The notes under the pieces: generated by a model
The model's database searches: none
What the model was told of the DNA's origin: nothing
The model's input: the letters and a program-made list of their open reading frames with translations, nothing else
Program-made: the position numbers and the translations under genes
Source of the DNA: Arion vulgaris
Taxonomy: Eukaryota > Mollusca > Gastropoda > Stylommatophora > Arionidae
Length of the DNA stretch: 64,000 bases
Assembly: GCA_020796225.1 (NCBI GenBank)
Contig: CM036762.1
Coordinates: forward strand, 48,687,590-48,751,589
Direction of reading: 5' to 3'
Shown: piece by piece, positions 21,772-33,556 of the stretch
How positions within the stretch are numbered: position 1 is the stretch's first letter
Layout: each line of letters opens with the position of its first letter

Positions 21772-21965
21772 GTCTCTCCGAATGGAATAGAGCACGGCTC
21801 TCATGCTGGAGACCTGGGTTCAATCCACGGTACGGCCAAGAAATTTTTTTATGCCGAGGACATAAAGAAAACATTCTAACCCGGACAGTTTCGCGACGAC
21901 TGCACTAGCCATGCGGCCATTAAATTCCACAGTCTCTCGTCCCTCTTGTCCTAGACCGCCCAAAA
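21772..21965 (+). mobile_element. SINE P, copy 2
   Basis: tRNA-like head (gaatggaatagagcacgg, then gacctgggttcaatccacgg with a good box B), followed by the family body containing tgcactagccatgcggcc. Related copies lie at 123-712 and 45.2 kb. Confidence 0.8.
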
Positions 21966-22133
21966 CAGTGGTATTACAAGCAGTAACGCCAATTCATATA
22001 TTATATATAAACACACACGCACGCACACACACACAAAGGTTAATTTTTCTGGTCGAAACGAACGAATAAAACTTAACGTTTGAACTTTGACATATATGAA
22101 AGTATCGATACATGTCTTTAAATAAAAGTCCCG

Positions 22134-22308
22134 GCCCGCGTGTCCAGCGTGTTCGTAGCGCGTTGGACTACGGGTCACTAGTCCTCTGTAAGTGCGGGTT
22201 CAACTCCGCGGACTGGCAGAAAAGCTACAGGTTCCCCAGATTTACGGTGTTCGTGACACCGAGCCGAAGAGCTTTCAGCTCAAGTGCTTCTGGATCGGAA
22301 AAAATAAA
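22134..22308 (+). mobile_element. SINE B, copy 2 (single-module form)
   Basis: Same head as the other B copies (gtagcgcgttggactacggg, gggttcaactccgcgg), but only one GGCACCGA-type module. Perfect 15-bp target duplication taaataaaagtcccg at 22119-22133 and 22309-22323, partly overlapping its (aaat)n tail. Confidence 0.95.
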
Positions 22309-22323
22309 TAAATAAAAGTCCCG

Positions 22324-22859
22324 AATGCCTCAACTACGAGTAATGTAATACAACAGGTACTTGAAATCGATACTCGCTGTTTAATTAATAAACAGTATAC
22401 TGTGACCTTTCTTCTGTATATCCAATCACGTTTGCACCAAAACACACACTCGCATCACTTACTGTGCAAACATTCACATACACGCGGTATACAACCACTG
22501 CTTATTTGTTATGAATGGTAGGTTTTGGATTCTTCGTGTGTTCATAAATATATGATAGACAGCTGCCAGAACTGGCTAGACTTTGGCTAGACTATGGCGA
22601 GACAATATCTACATCCCCAGTGATTTATATCAGACTTGTGTTAAATTCTATTTGGGATAGTGACCACACTGCATATTATTGTACACCATCTTGTTGAGGC
22701 GGGAATTATTTGGATATTGATAGAAAAGTGTCCGGAAACTACCGAGAAAAAGTTGAGAAAGATCGAGAGATAGACAAGAAAAAGCTCATATTGAATTTAA
22801 CGTCAGTATTTTATTTGATTTTTTGATTTTTTTACCTATTTTTTCTTTTTTTCCAATGA
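22324..22859. other. Unannotated stretch
   Basis: No repeat or coding similarity recognised. Confidence 0.4.
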
Positions 22860-22995
22860 ACGTCTTAGCACGATAGATAATATGGTCAACATCACGCCAA
22901 CCTCCTTTACTTCTCAGTCCTGGTACATCCCAGTCCCGGTACCCAATTGAGGTTGGTTCGACCTGTGATACGGTATGGTCGGGAAAATATCCACA
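22860..22995 (-). mobile_element. SINE M fragment
   Basis: The reverse complement matches the body of SINE M at 35.4 kb (cctcaattgggtacc, then gaagtaaaggaggttggcgt, then gatgttgacca). The head is lost. Confidence 0.7.
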
Positions 22996-23104
22996 AGAGA
23001 GCTCTGCACAAGAGAACTCATTATTAAATTCTAATAAATTATAGTGAATACAAATAAAATGATATCATTAAGGTTGTATAAAGTATTATTTAATGTCTAT
23101 GTAT

Positions 23105-23638
23105 GACAATCTCAAGAAGATTGGCAATAGCAATCAAGACGTTAAACACAATGAAGAACATGTGGCAAAGCACCAGCAAAATATTAAAATTAAAAATATT
23201 GAAAACATGCATTTTTCCATTGGTTACTGATGGTTGTGAATCATGGACCATTACATAAAAACAAGAACGAAAATCCAGTCCTTCGAAACTAAATGCTACA
23301 GAAAGATCCTGCGAATACCATGGACAGAAAAAGAAAAAACACTAATGTCCTGAAAGGACTAAATGTTTAAGAGAATAAGCTGATAAACAACATACTATAC
23401 AGAGTAAAATTAGATACTTTTATCACATTAAGCGTCACGATGGCCTGGAAAGAACAATACTAGAGGGCAGGGTCCCAGGACGCAGATGCAGACCAAGAAG
23501 AAGATGGCTACAAGATATTAAAGAAACCATAAATATGACCATCGACGAAGTGGGTGAACTGTCTAGATACAGAGTGAATTTCAGATGTACTGCAAAGAGA
23601 GCAACATCCAATAAAGGATACGCACCTTGATGATGATA
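23105..23638 (+). pseudogene. LINE H1 RT thumb and C-terminus
   Basis: The longest H1 copy here. It starts with a degraded RT-proximal block (NMHFxIGY, then SWTIT) and continues into KCYRKILRIPWTEK, KRHDGLERTILEGR, RPRRRW and TIDEVGEL, ending at the tgatgatgataat tail. Stops and frameshifts are spread throughout. 5'-truncated. Confidence 0.8.
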
Positions 23639-24238
23639 ATGTATACATAATTTTCATTACAATTATGTCCCTTAGCCTTGTCAGGTCTTATCTGTCAGCG
23701 GAAGGAGCGACAATTTCTTTCCTCATGTGTGGAACATAGAACTAGAGATGTAGGATTGAGCCCACAACACTTGAGTCCGAATCGATAACTGAACGCTTAC
23801 GCATACATCTAATCTGACCCTTATTACAGTTACCAACACAATATATTTATAAAATATTGAAGTGAAAATAAATATACAAATTATTAATATAGCTAATATG
23901 GTTAGCTGTAATAGATAATATAATATGTTTGGATGAATGAATCTCCATTGTATGTTGTTATTGATGTTCTGAAAACTTATTATAGTATCATGCAGATTGT
24001 GTATGTTTTTGTTTGAATTCTTGTAATGAACATTTGTAAGCATCGGGGTAGGTAGAATTAGATACAACAAAACGAAATCTATATAAATGATTTTCTTACC
24101 GATATTTATGTAGAATTACTGACGTAGTATTAGGAAAATAATGTCAGCAGTATTTTCCATCAGGAAGGTTGAATTAAAAAATTAATGTCATCGTTGGGGA
24201 TAAATTGCAGTTGTGCGTTACATAAGGAATGGAAAGAA
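23639..24238. other. Unannotated AT-rich stretch
   Basis: No recognisable element. Confidence 0.4.
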
Positions 24239-24242
24239 ATTT

Positions 24243-24283
<41 letters not shown>

Positions 24284-24284
24284 G
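24239..24284. repeat. (TA)n(GA)n microsatellite
   Basis: TA run followed by a GA run. Confidence 0.95.
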
Positions 24285-24374
24285 TGGGTCGAATCAAACA
24301 GAAGGTCAATTCTGTTGTCTTGTTGTGCAGTTATGACTGAAAACACCATGTACCAGCCTTTTTTATTTATTTTT

Positions 24375-25085
24375 TTATTGTTGCACTTATATTGACCACA
24401 GTTTTGTTTCAATTTTTGCTCTTAAATTGACAACTAAGTGATCTTTACATTGTTGCAATTATGTTGACCACATAATTTCGTTAACATTTTTGCAATTAAA
24501 TTGATTACATAGTTTCGTTTGAAGTTTTGCAATTACATTCCAAATACATTCCAATTACATTTAACAAATACTGTCCTGGGCATGCGGTTGTTTACGGTAA
24601 TGAGAGAGCGGCCAGGCTTGCATCAACAGCATCGATTGTTGAGGAGTTGAGGATGGATAAGTGGGATGCTCTTCGGTCTCTTCGCGACTGTCTGTTGGAT
24701 GAGGACACTGGAATCGATGTTGAGTCGATCAAGCGATTTAGGCATTTTGGAGTTACACGTGGTTCAAGTCGAGTGAGAGGTGTGTTTAATCAGCGAGCCA
24801 CGTGAACCATCATTATGCATACTCTTCGATATCTGTTGGGAGAGACTGAACACATATGGGTCTGCCCGGAGTGCAATGACGCCAGTTTAGTAACCAATAA
24901 CCAATTACATTGAAGTCTAAATTTTCCTTCAATTTTTGCAATTGTAATGGCATCTGTTATGTCCTTGAATTATACAATTTTCTTTTAATTTTTGCAGTTA
25001 TAAAGGACTCGAAAATTGCTTTAATTTTGCAATTATATTGATTGAATTATGCTTAATTTTTTGCAAATTGTTCCTTAATTTAAAT
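24375..25085. repeat. About 45-bp diverged T-rich tandem repeat, split by LINE A
   Basis: Loose units with ttttgcaattatattga and gaccacatagtttcgtt, on both sides of the LINE at 24562-24902. Confidence 0.65.
24562..24902 (+). pseudogene. LINE family A, RNase H C-terminus and 3' UTR
   Basis: A frame open from the left flank to the TGA at 24803 encodes PGHAVVYGNERAARLAST and then DKWDALRSLRDCLLDEDTG...VFNQRAT. The first block is the RNase H end of I/Jockey-type LINEs. The Asp normally found in NERADRLA is Ala here, so the domain would be inactive even if complete. The 3' UTR ends taaccaataaccaat. A 9-bp target duplication aattacatt flanks it (24553-24561, 24903-24911). Only about 77 element codons survive. 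Confidence 0.88.
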
Positions 25086-25213
25086 CTACTTACATGTTTG
25101 TGTTAAAGTTACTCTCCATATCAGAATAGCACGACGACAGTGGTCAGTACTTTAATAACATTGCTAGTTAACATCTGGTCTGTTATTTCAAAGTCACGAG
25201 ACTAGAAAGACAG

Positions 25214-25380
25214 AGGTAGTTACCTGCAGAACGTGTTGCTAGAGATCCGTAGCTCCAGCAACAATACTAGGGATCTCCGAAAATAAGACACATGTGAATG
25301 AGGTGATCCAGGTTCGAACTCACAACCTTCAGACCTTCATGACTTCTTAACCACATCGCCACCCACAGAGATCCCCCAAC
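25214..25380 (-). mobile_element. SINE J, diverged
   Basis: Minus-strand tRNA-like box B (ggttcgaact on the plus strand at about 25312) and the family body (ccgtagctccagcaacaat). Confidence 0.7.
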
Positions 25381-25385
25381 ATTTA

Positions 25386-26044
25386 TTACTACAACAAGCA
25401 AATATTAATTTCAAGAAAAATTCGAATTAAAAACAAAGTTTAATTAAAATTTAATCTCAATCAAAACTCGTTTTACTATTTTTACATTTGTATAAAAAAA
25501 ACATCAATTCTCAAACAGAATTTAATATTAAAATATTAAACTAAAATCTCACATAAAATTCTAATCTTACATAAAACTCATATCTCAATAATTGCATTTC
25601 TTACAAAAACCTTTGTAAAGATTTGTAATAATTTAACAAATTATTCCCCATGTTATATCAATCATCTAGAAACTGCTCAATAATAATATTTCTTTAGATC
25701 AATAAACCATTCATGAATTGAACTAAATCAATTGAAAAAAAAATGTAAAAGTTGAGTTCTCAATAATTTATAACCTTAATTATTGATTTATTTTTGTCTG
25801 AGCTCGATCAATGATCAATAACATTTTAGGGGAAGTCTAGACTAAAAACGACAAGTTGTATAAATATAACTGCCTGCTATTTTTGATGGAATGATTGATT
25901 GAATGATTATTTAATTGATTGAGACATTTGCAACTCTAGTGTTTCTGCACATCTTCCCGTAGAGACACTTCGTCCCCAGCTAATCTTATTGTCATAATAA
26001 CAATCGTAATTCAATAAACGTACACATCCTTCAGTTATGTTAGA
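25386..26044. other. AT-rich unannotated stretch
   Basis: Very AT-rich (aattcgaattaaaaacaaag-like). No element or gene recognised. Confidence 0.5.
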
Positions 26045-26410
26045 CCAGAGCCAACTATAAACTTATGGACCTTCGGACTCAGGTAAGAATTATGGGAAAT
26101 CAGACCCCAACTACACCACGTGACCTCGCATTCCAGTATTCGTGTACATAGACGAATTCATTTTAAAATCAACACAAAATGCTAAATCGAAGTTATATTA
26201 TACAACAAGTTAAGTTTAACAATAAGGAATATCAATATTATGAATATTTTTCACCAATAAATAACCATAGACTCACAGAATTGAGTAAAATTGCAAAAAG
26301 GATTGCAGTGCTCTATCAAACATCTTTAATTTTCAGCCCCCTTTTCTGATTTAGGTCAAGGAACCCCCCACTCAGTTGTTTGGCCTAGTTATCTAGAGTT
26401 GGCTGTGGTT
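26045..26410. mobile_element. Repeat X, copy 2
   Basis: Matches 289-645 along its length with small indels and substitutions. Ends ccagagccaac and ttggctgtgg. No clear TSD. Confidence 0.65.
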
Positions 26411-26499
26411 GGACTCTTGTCAAACAATAAAGAGGAAACCCGCAAAGCACGACGTATTTATGTAATGTACATGTTATTTTACATCCTGCTTTCACTTTC

Positions 26500-26790
26500 A
26501 TCTATTCGGCCGCACTCTTCGATCTTGCTGTGCTTTACTATTATGAACCTGCTTTATCTATTCGGCCGCACTCTTCGAGCTTGCTGTGCTTTACTATTAT
26601 GAACCTGCTTCATCTATTCGGCCGCACTCTTCGAGCTTGCTGTGCTTTACTACTATGAACCTACTTCATCTATTCGGCCGCACTCTTCGAGCTTGCTGTG
26701 CTTTACTATTATGAACCTGCTTCATCAATTCGGCCGCACTCTTCGAGCTTGCTGTGCTTTACTATTATGAACCTGCTTCACCTATTCGGC
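26500..26790. repeat. 56-bp minisatellite, 5 units
   Basis: Unit tctattcggccgcactcttc plus gagcttgctgtgctttacta plus a 16-bp end. Near-perfect; the CpG-containing segment is conserved between units. Confidence 0.95.
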
Positions 26791-27102
26791 ATATTTCTTG
26801 ATCTTAACTCATTCGCTACTAACTGCCGCAATATGCGCCAAGATTTTCTTTTACACTATCCCACTTCATCAAGCATTGTTTATGTAAAATTAGTGGTAAA
26901 ATCAGATCAATTCATCCTGATCCAATTTCCGGTTTTTAATCTGTAGAAAAGCTATCTATTTTTTCACATCGTGGACTGATCAGAAGTTTAATTTTTTTTT
27001 AAATTGTTAATTTGATGAAATTTATATTCTTGGAATGAAAGTGGAAAAAATTATTCGGCCACAAGTGTGTTTTTCAATTCAGTAGTGAAAGTGTTACGAT
27101 GG

Positions 27103-27340
27103 CGTCTGAGGCTTAGGGGATAGTGACTATATCCATTAACCCCGACGTTCTGAGTTCATATCACGCTGCGGACAGTTTGATTGCAAATTGATTCCCGTGG
27201 ATTTTACAAAGGACGATGGTACCACCCTTTCAGAAAGCAAAGGCAAACTACTGAACGTAATAATGCCTAGAAAAATCACAAACAGCTTTAAAAAAGCTGG
27301 GGTTGATTCGCAAAGTCCTGTAAATGATATGCAATTAACT
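27103..27340 (+). mobile_element. SINE A, copy 2
   Basis: Starts cgtctgaggcttagggga and ends gcaattaact. A perfect 19-bp target duplication agtgaaagtgttacgatgg lies at 27084-27102 and 27341-27359, the longest exact non-array TSD in the window. Confidence 0.96.
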
Positions 27341-27429
27341 AGTGAAAGTGTTACGATGGTGAATGTCGTACATCAAATTCACAAATACTAATTTCACATC
27401 AACAGCTAGGTTTTTTTTTAGGTTTTAAA

Positions 27430-27648
27430 GCCGAAGGATTGACTTCATTGCACCGGGTTTTACCCCATATGGCTCGAGCCCCCTCTGCAGAAATGGCACG
27501 CCACCTGCCGAGAGTATTGCACAAAGCACGAACTCCGTAGCTCCGGCAACAATCCTAGGGTCTCTGAAAAAACTGCACTCGTGAACAGAAGGCCGCGGTC
27601 CGGATTCGAACCCACGACCTTCGACTCGCAAGGCCAGCTAGCATATAT
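27430..27648 (-). mobile_element. SINE J, best copy
   Basis: The minus-strand sense has a tRNA-like head with ggtcgtgggttcgaatccgg (good box B), a body with tgttgccggagctacggag and ctcggcaggtggcgtgcc, and an end near tgaagtcaatccttcggc. Confidence 0.85.
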
Positions 27649-27739
27649 TCATTCATCAACACCAATACATGCAAGAGTCACATATCTTTGTAAATAAAAC
27701 TATTGATACTTGATTTTGAAACTATTTTAAAATGAAAAT

Positions 27740-27855
27740 CATGGCATGTCCTTTACAGGACGTAGCCTTCAACAACAGTAAACGAGTCGTCGATTTTCTA
27801 GGCACCACTTATACGTTCAGTAGTTTGCGATTACTTTCTGAACGGTAAGGTCTAT
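27740..27855 (-). mobile_element. SINE A fragment
   Basis: Reverse-complement piece of the SINE A body (gttcagtagtttgc, tttctgaacgg, tcctttacaggac). Head missing. Confidence 0.6.
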
Positions 27856-28496
27856 TATTATCGTTCGTAAAACTAATCCAAGGAAACTAATTTGCTTCCA
27901 AACTAGCTCACAGAGTTTGACCAGGTACTATTGGGTTGTGATCGCGCTCACTATCGTTTAACTCTTTCCACGCTTTTCATCGCACACTGCGCCACAGCGG
28001 AAGTCCGTTGAACGCCATTAGCCGTACACTGCACCATAGAGTTGCTTCCTTTATAAGAAGTCTTTCTAGTTTTACTTCTACTATTTTACTTCTACTACTT
28101 TTTAACTTTGTTATTCTATTGGGTTGTCCAGTTTTCTTCAATTTAGAATGTAATAATAGATATATGTTTATTTATTGACATAGTTGATTGTATTTTTTAT
28201 ATTTTTCATTATTTTTTTACCTACATTGAATTAACTGTTTTAAAAATTGAGGAAATAACCGAGTGTGGAAAGAGTTAAGCTCAGAAACTATGTTACGTGT
28301 CCAATATTTCCAAGAATAATTATTATATATTTCCCTCGAGTTTACATTGACCAATTACTTACGTTATTCATGACATGTTTTCAGCTAAGCAATGTAGACT
28401 CTGAATTATGTATTCTTACTAGTAATCCCGGCTCTGGTCCAGCGATGGTCTGAAAGTAGTCACATACATTTATTCATGGATGTAGTCTCAGTGAAT
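27856..28496. other. Unannotated stretch
   Basis: No repeat or coding similarity recognised; T-rich at 28070-28260. Confidence 0.4.
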
Positions 28497-28555
28497 AAAT
28501 GAGTATGCTCAGGAAAATTGAAACAATCTGGGCTCAGAGACAATGGTTGAAGTCG

Positions 28556-28767
28556 GTTTTTTTGGTTTTTTTCGATTCAGAAGCACTTGAGCATTTCAGC
28601 TCTTCGGCTTGGTGCCATGAACATCGTAACCCTTCGGTTCGGTGCCACGAACAAGGTAAATCTGGGGAATCTGTGGCTTTTTCTGCAATCTCGCGGAATT
28701 GAACCCGCACACACAGAGGGATAGTCACCGTAGTCCAACGCGCTACGAACTCGCTGGGCAGACGGGC
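28556..28767 (-). mobile_element. SINE B, copy 3, inside repeat L
   Basis: Two-module B copy in reverse. Perfect 11-bp target duplication ggttgaagtcg at 28545-28555 and 28768-28778. The other L copy is empty at this point. Confidence 0.95.
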
Positions 28768-29162
28768 GGTTGAAGTCGCTAAAGAGGTCTTGGCTTATAA
28801 ACATCAATTTCAATTTTGCGCTAGGGTATGCAGTTGTAAGGGAAAATAAACGCACCGATAGGTTTGCAGTTACGACTCTGTAAAAAAACGGCCGACCAAT
28901 GGACCAGGCTGATATTCAGGTTCAGAGAGGGTGTAAATGATTCAAATATAGTAGGTACTTATAATCACAAACAAACTGTAAAATTTAGATCAAATATGGT
29001 GTAGTAGTAAGGCCCTTTACTGATAGCCAAAGAAATAGTACCAACAAAGAACCTGTCTTGTTGTCACAGCTGAAAATAGACTGGAGAAACGACATTGATA
29101 ACTGGTCATGTGCAGTGATGATGATGATGATGATGATGATGATCCAACGACTAAAATAAACT

Positions 29163-29411
29163 CTTCTTCTTCTTTGCGTTCGTTCTTTACGAGCAATTTT
29201 AATCACTCTTTGTGATATGTTTGATCTTTGCCAAGAACGTGTATACGTTGCACATTGGTTTGGGTAGACCCTAAACGCATAGACTTCTACACGTTTAGGA
29301 AACATGCATTCGATTTTTCCAAACCTCCTTAGTCGCCTCTTACAACATGCGTGGCAGGTAATAGTGGTTCTATTCTATACATCCCAAGTTTGGGCCCCGT
29401 AACCAATCGGC
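29163..29411 (-). mobile_element. SINE C, copy 2, inside repeat L
   Basis: Full C unit with a cttcttcttctttgcg tail side. Target duplication ctaaaataaact / ctaaaatgaact at 29151-29162 and 29412-29423, one mismatch. Confidence 0.9.
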
Positions 29412-29564
29412 TCTAAAATGAACTAATAATTTGTATTTCTATGTCTAGTTTTATTAATATTGATCTCTGTATTCTCTTTATGTCATAGTTAATACATAAG
29501 ATATTTACAAGTCATCAATATTGATGTGCATCTGATGCCTTTCTATCCTCTCTGTTCTTCTTCT

Positions 29565-29850
29565 TAACGTTCGTTCTCTGCGACCAATTTAATCATTCTT
29601 GTTGCCCACCTGCCCAGCGTGTTCGTAGCGCGTTAGACAACGGGTAACAAGACCCCTGTAGATGCGATTCAATTCAGCGGGCTGGCAGAAAAGTCACAGG
29701 TTCTCCAGATTCACGGTTTCGAGGCACCGAACCGAAAGGTTGCGATGTCCATGGCACCGAGCCGAAAAGCTGAAAGCGCAAGTGCTCCTGAATAGGAAAA
29801 CAAATCATTCTTGTTGTGATATATAATTGATCTTTGACAAGAACGGCTGT
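29565..29850 (-). mobile_element. SINE C, diverged, split by SINE B
   Basis: 29565-29603 and 29803-29850 align with the tail half of SINE C (gcgttcgttctctgcgacca, then gatctttgacaagaacg). Confidence 0.8.
29604..29802 (+). mobile_element. SINE B, copy 4, inside SINE C
   Basis: Two-module copy, plus orientation. Perfect 13-bp target duplication aatcattcttgtt at 29591-29603 and 29803-29815. Confidence 0.95.
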
Positions 29851-29929
29851 ACGTTAAACCCCGGTTCCTATGCACCTACTTATGTATGGTACCATACACG
29901 TGTAGGGGAGGGCTTCCGGTTTTATCCTA

Positions 29930-30365
29930 TAGGAAATGTTTTGAGTCTGTCTCGCTGACAGTCAGTCCCCCACACTTACCCTTCATTCGTGTGTTCGTTG
30001 CACTTTAACGATCATTTTTCGCAGTGTATTTGGGCTTGATGATCTTTGTCTAAGAGTAAGCCTACACTATATTTCTATCAATGTTATCCCTTGTCAGTTC
30101 ACACTCTTTCGTTTTCTTTTCCACCTTCATTCTCCAGACTTTCTTTGGTCTACCACTTACCACCTTCCGTCAGCTGTCAATCAAAGGAGCTATATTTGCA
30201 ACAGGACCTGATGACATTCTACACACATGTCTAATCCATCCACATCTTCTTCCTCTGATAGTTATTGCCTGTGATGTGTGATTAGTTTCCTTTCGTAGTT
30301 TTTCGTTTGTGATCTTTTCTGTCCAAAATATCCGCAGGATTCTCCTCAGACATTTATGTTAAAAT
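29930..30365 (-). pseudogene. LINE C-terminal fragment
   Basis: Minus-strand frames encode GRRCGWIRHVCRMSSGPVAN, then after a stop SGRPKKVWRMKVEKKTKE and ELTRDNIDRN. This is the WxxHVxRM...GRPKxxWR LINE C-terminus. Degraded and 5'-truncated. Confidence 0.65.
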
Positions 30366-31224
30366 GTCTCTAATGTAAGTTGTAATGCCTGCAGGATATT
30401 TTCCACCATTAGCTATTGCTTAACAATGTTTCAAGAATGTTACTTCAATATATTCAGAGTTTGGTTTTTAAATCAGTGACAACAATATATGACAGTGTCA
30501 ATAATTTATTGAACATTGCATAACAATAGCAAACACAGACAAAAGTGATTTCTTGCTTTAGAGTAGTTGTTCACAACTTACGGTCCGCGGACTGAAACCG
30601 GTCCGCAAAACAAATTTGACCAGCCCCCAATGTGATCAAGAAAAATTCAGGACTGTAAGCTAAAAAAAATTAATTTAGGAAAAGCATGCACACACATTCA
30701 CCCTGAAATGTACTTTATTGCGACAGGCGAGAAATATCGATTCTATAAGAGGTTGAGTCAGTTTCCAGGGATAGAGAAATTTTGAAAAAATGTCTTACAG
30801 TCCCTATGTAACCTATAATGTTACGAAAAGGATAAACACACGCACGCCCACTCCCATAAATCTCTTTTGTAATCAATATTAAAAATTATAACGAGTTATT
30901 AAACAGTGCCATTTTTAAATGATTTCGTCAAATCTCTGAACATGCAAATAGAACACGTGCTTATGCAAATAACGTGTTGTGTGTGGAGGAGGGAGGGCAA
31001 ATCAGATGCTACGGAGACAGTGTCGGTCTGAACCCTTGATAATGAGAACTGTATGCTACAGAGGTGTTTTCTATAGTCTGCAAGTCTCTGAAATCGTAAG
31101 AGTAAGGACATTGTCTGTGAAATCGATAAAAGCTAATGGGAAGGAATTGAGATGAATGGTAGGTGCATAAGAAAGGCGGTGAAAATTTGTAATCATTTGC
31201 CACAAGTTACACAATGGTAATTTC
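30366..31224. other. Unannotated stretch, possible hAT end at about 30565
   Basis: 30565-30610 (ttcacaacttacggtccgcg) resembles the left end of some hAT elements, but no matching right end was found. Otherwise nothing recognised. Confidence 0.35.
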
Positions 31225-31560
31225 AAGCAAGAAGCTTTTTTTCTTCTTCTTCTTCTGCGATCAACTTCTGCTATGCGACTACTTCGGTATGGGTCATAAA
31301 CAGGGTGGTGCGCTTGAGGTCTACGTCGGTCCCCCTTGTTTATTTTGTGGGGTTGTTTCTGTTGGCCAGATTTCCATTCTCACGCTGCTCAGACTGGGTC
31401 AGTTTGCAAGATGTACTCTGGGAGCTTCTTTGGTGCTCCACATGTGCAGGCAGCCGAGTCCCTGACACCCATTCCATGGGAGTGTGCTCTGAGACTGCAG
31501 TGTCCGGTTCTAATTCTGAAGACTGGTCTGTGCTTTTCTGTTTACAAAAAGTAAACAAAA
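31225..31560 (-). mobile_element. Possible (GAA)n-tailed retroposon 3' end
   Basis: On the minus strand the sequence ends gatcgcagaagaagaagaag, as the LINE at 16.5 kb does. A minus frame over 31660-31340 (about 106 codons) is open but unrecognised. Single copy in the window. Confidence 0.4.
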
Positions 31561-31767
31561 ATTTCACACTTTCCAAGAAAAATGGACTGCCGTTTATTTC
31601 TATATTCTGTATCGCTATATCCCTGTGTGCTAATCTTGATAACGCAATGCAGTTAACCAAACACCACGAGATTCAAACACGCTTGCTCGGCAAGTTCTAG
31701 CATAATCTTCTCATAAAATCTATAAGCTGATCATTTATAATTTATTGTCCATTTGTCTTTCCATTTG

Positions 31768-31988
31768 TCTCCGGGCCCCGGTACCACGTGAGCGGAGCCC
31801 AAGAGCAATTGTACGTTGTGCAAGTTATGCGCCAACAAATAGGCATTCATTTCCTTTTTCTGTGATGCTTTTCATTTACTAGGGTAGCTTCCTAGGCCCC
31901 TACCTCAGTTGCCTCTTACAACATGACTTATAGGTGGCAGTGGTACTATTCTTGGCTTCCCTTGCTGACCCCGGTACCACACTGGCGG
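31768..31988 (-). mobile_element. SINE D, rearranged
   Basis: The last 25 bp of one D copy (ccgggccccggtaccacg) abuts a second D copy that has lost its tail side, so two D fragments are fused at about 31794. Confidence 0.7.
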
Positions 31989-32275
31989 TTTTCAATATGT
32001 AAAAATAAGTATCCGACTCATTGTATCCTGAAATGTGTAAGGTCCGGCAGCTTGGCATCAAAAAATGTTTGCCCACCTCAGCTTTAGATCAATCTGTTTT
32101 ATTGCAGCATGCTGGGGGTCTTAAATTCAATCCGTCGTTAATCCATCCCATACCATTAACCACTATAGTGGAGTACAAATGGGCACCAATAAGACGACAA
32201 ACCACTATAGTCGTTTATTTCACATATAATACTTTCTTTCTCTTTGTATCAAACCTTCCATGTTGTATCGTAGCT
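31989..32275. other. Unannotated stretch
   Basis: Contains two copies of accactatag near 32157 and 32200. Nothing else recognised. Confidence 0.35.
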
Positions 32276-32282
32276 ATAAATA

Positions 32283-32332
32283 GTAATATATAATATATAT
32301 ATAATATATATATATATAGAGAGAGAGAGAGA
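32283..32332. repeat. (TA)n(GA)n microsatellite
   Basis: TA runs followed by gagagagagagag. Confidence 0.9.
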
Positions 32333-32578
32333 TAATTCTCTGGTACAGATGTACCTTACATAGGGCCTGCAAGTAATTTCTCCATACTACTCTGCCCTGG
32401 ACAACTCGTTCAACCTCTTCCATGAAATAGAGACCGATATTTCTTGCCTCTATCAGCAAAGTTCGTCTCAGGGTTTCCCTAAGGCGTTCTCTCTATCTTG
32501 AACATTTCGCCTCCTATTTCAATGTCTGCTTTGGTATTCTTTGATCATTCATCCTCAAGACATGCGCAACATATATAT
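32333..32578 (-). pseudogene. LINE family G C-terminus
   Basis: The minus-strand frame has EARNIGLYFMEEVERVVQGR followed by WRNYLQALCKV, the family-G end with its ending close to intact, then a diverged 3' UTR. 5'-truncated. Confidence 0.75.
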
Positions 32579-32603
32579 ATATATAAGGATTAAATTTACT
32601 GGG

Positions 32604-32752
32604 TGCCTAAGAGGCAGAGTGAGTGGTGTATTTAACCAGCGAGCCACGGGAATCATCAGTATGCATAGTATTTGATATATGTTGGGGGAGATTGAGCACC
32701 TATGGGTCTGCACGGAGTGTAATGACGGCGGTTCAGTAACCAATAACCAATT
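32604..32752 (+). mobile_element. LINE family A, 3' end only
   Basis: Aligns with 24760-24902: SGVFNQRAT codons, the 3' UTR and the taaccaataaccaat tail. About 150 bp, very short truncation. Confidence 0.8.
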
Positions 32753-33215
32753 AACGTGGTCATAAATCTCTGTGTCATAAAATAATTGAGATCAGAATTC
32801 AGCACCATTCTGGGTATCGAAAGAGTTAATCAGGAAATAAATGAAGCATCATTTCTTGCTTATATTATATTATTTATATATATAATTTAGCCTGGAATTT
32901 CAACCAATTATTTATGAATCCACAGTGTTCTCGACATCTGGTTTGGCTAAATGTCGGTTTGAATATCGACATGCTTATGGGTTGGCTAGCTAGTGTTCTG
33001 GTATCTCATATTATTCAGTGTTCCCACTACTCGCTTGTTTGTTTACGCCATTGATTTATCTTCGAAGCGTTAGGAAACGTTGTGCTGCTATTGGGCACAA
33101 GCTCACAAGCAGGAATAAGTGTATACACTCGGTTGTTGCTATGTGTATTATTTACGGAGTTGTTTCAGTTTTTGGTGTAATAAGTCCTGGATTTTTATTG
33201 TATTTGTGATAGCAA
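32753..33215. other. Unannotated stretch
   Basis: No element recognised. A plus frame at 33018-33209 (63 codons) has no recognisable motif. Confidence 0.35.
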
Positions 33216-33523
33216 GGTAAAGGTAATAAGTAGTAATAGTTGTTGGTGTTGTTGTTTTTGTGAAAGATGTAGTAGTGGTAGTAATAGTTGTAGTGGTAAC
33301 AGTAGCAGCAGTAATAGCGCTTGTGGTGGTAGTACAATAATTGGTATTTGTAATAGTAGTAATATTGGAGTAATAATATTATTAGTATTGGTTGTAGTAA
33401 TAGTAATTGTTGCACTTACAGTAGATGTTGGAATAGTAGTTGTAGTAGTATTCGTAGTAGTAGTAGTAGTCGTAGTAATAGTATTAGTTGCAGTAGTAGC
33501 AGCAGATGTAATACTAGTAGTAA

Positions 33524-33556
<33 letters not shown>

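Larger units (their letters stand above)
28497..29430. repeat. Repeat L, copy 1, with nested SINEs B and C
   Basis: Aligns with 58235-59250: shared gagtatgctcaggaa start, the gagcaatggaccaggct-like middle and the cgactaaaataaact end. It contains SINE B (28556-28767), SINE C (29163-29411) and a (TGA)n run at 29115-29142. The class is unknown; no convincing frame. Confidence 0.75.

Noticed and set aside
30565..30620. hAT element left end
   Set aside because: Only a short resemblance (acggtccgcgg); no right end or 8-bp duplication found.
31305..31700. 131-codon plus-strand frame and overlapping frames
   Set aside because: No recognisable motif, several overlapping frames are open on both strands, and the region looks like a (GAA)n-tailed retroposon end.
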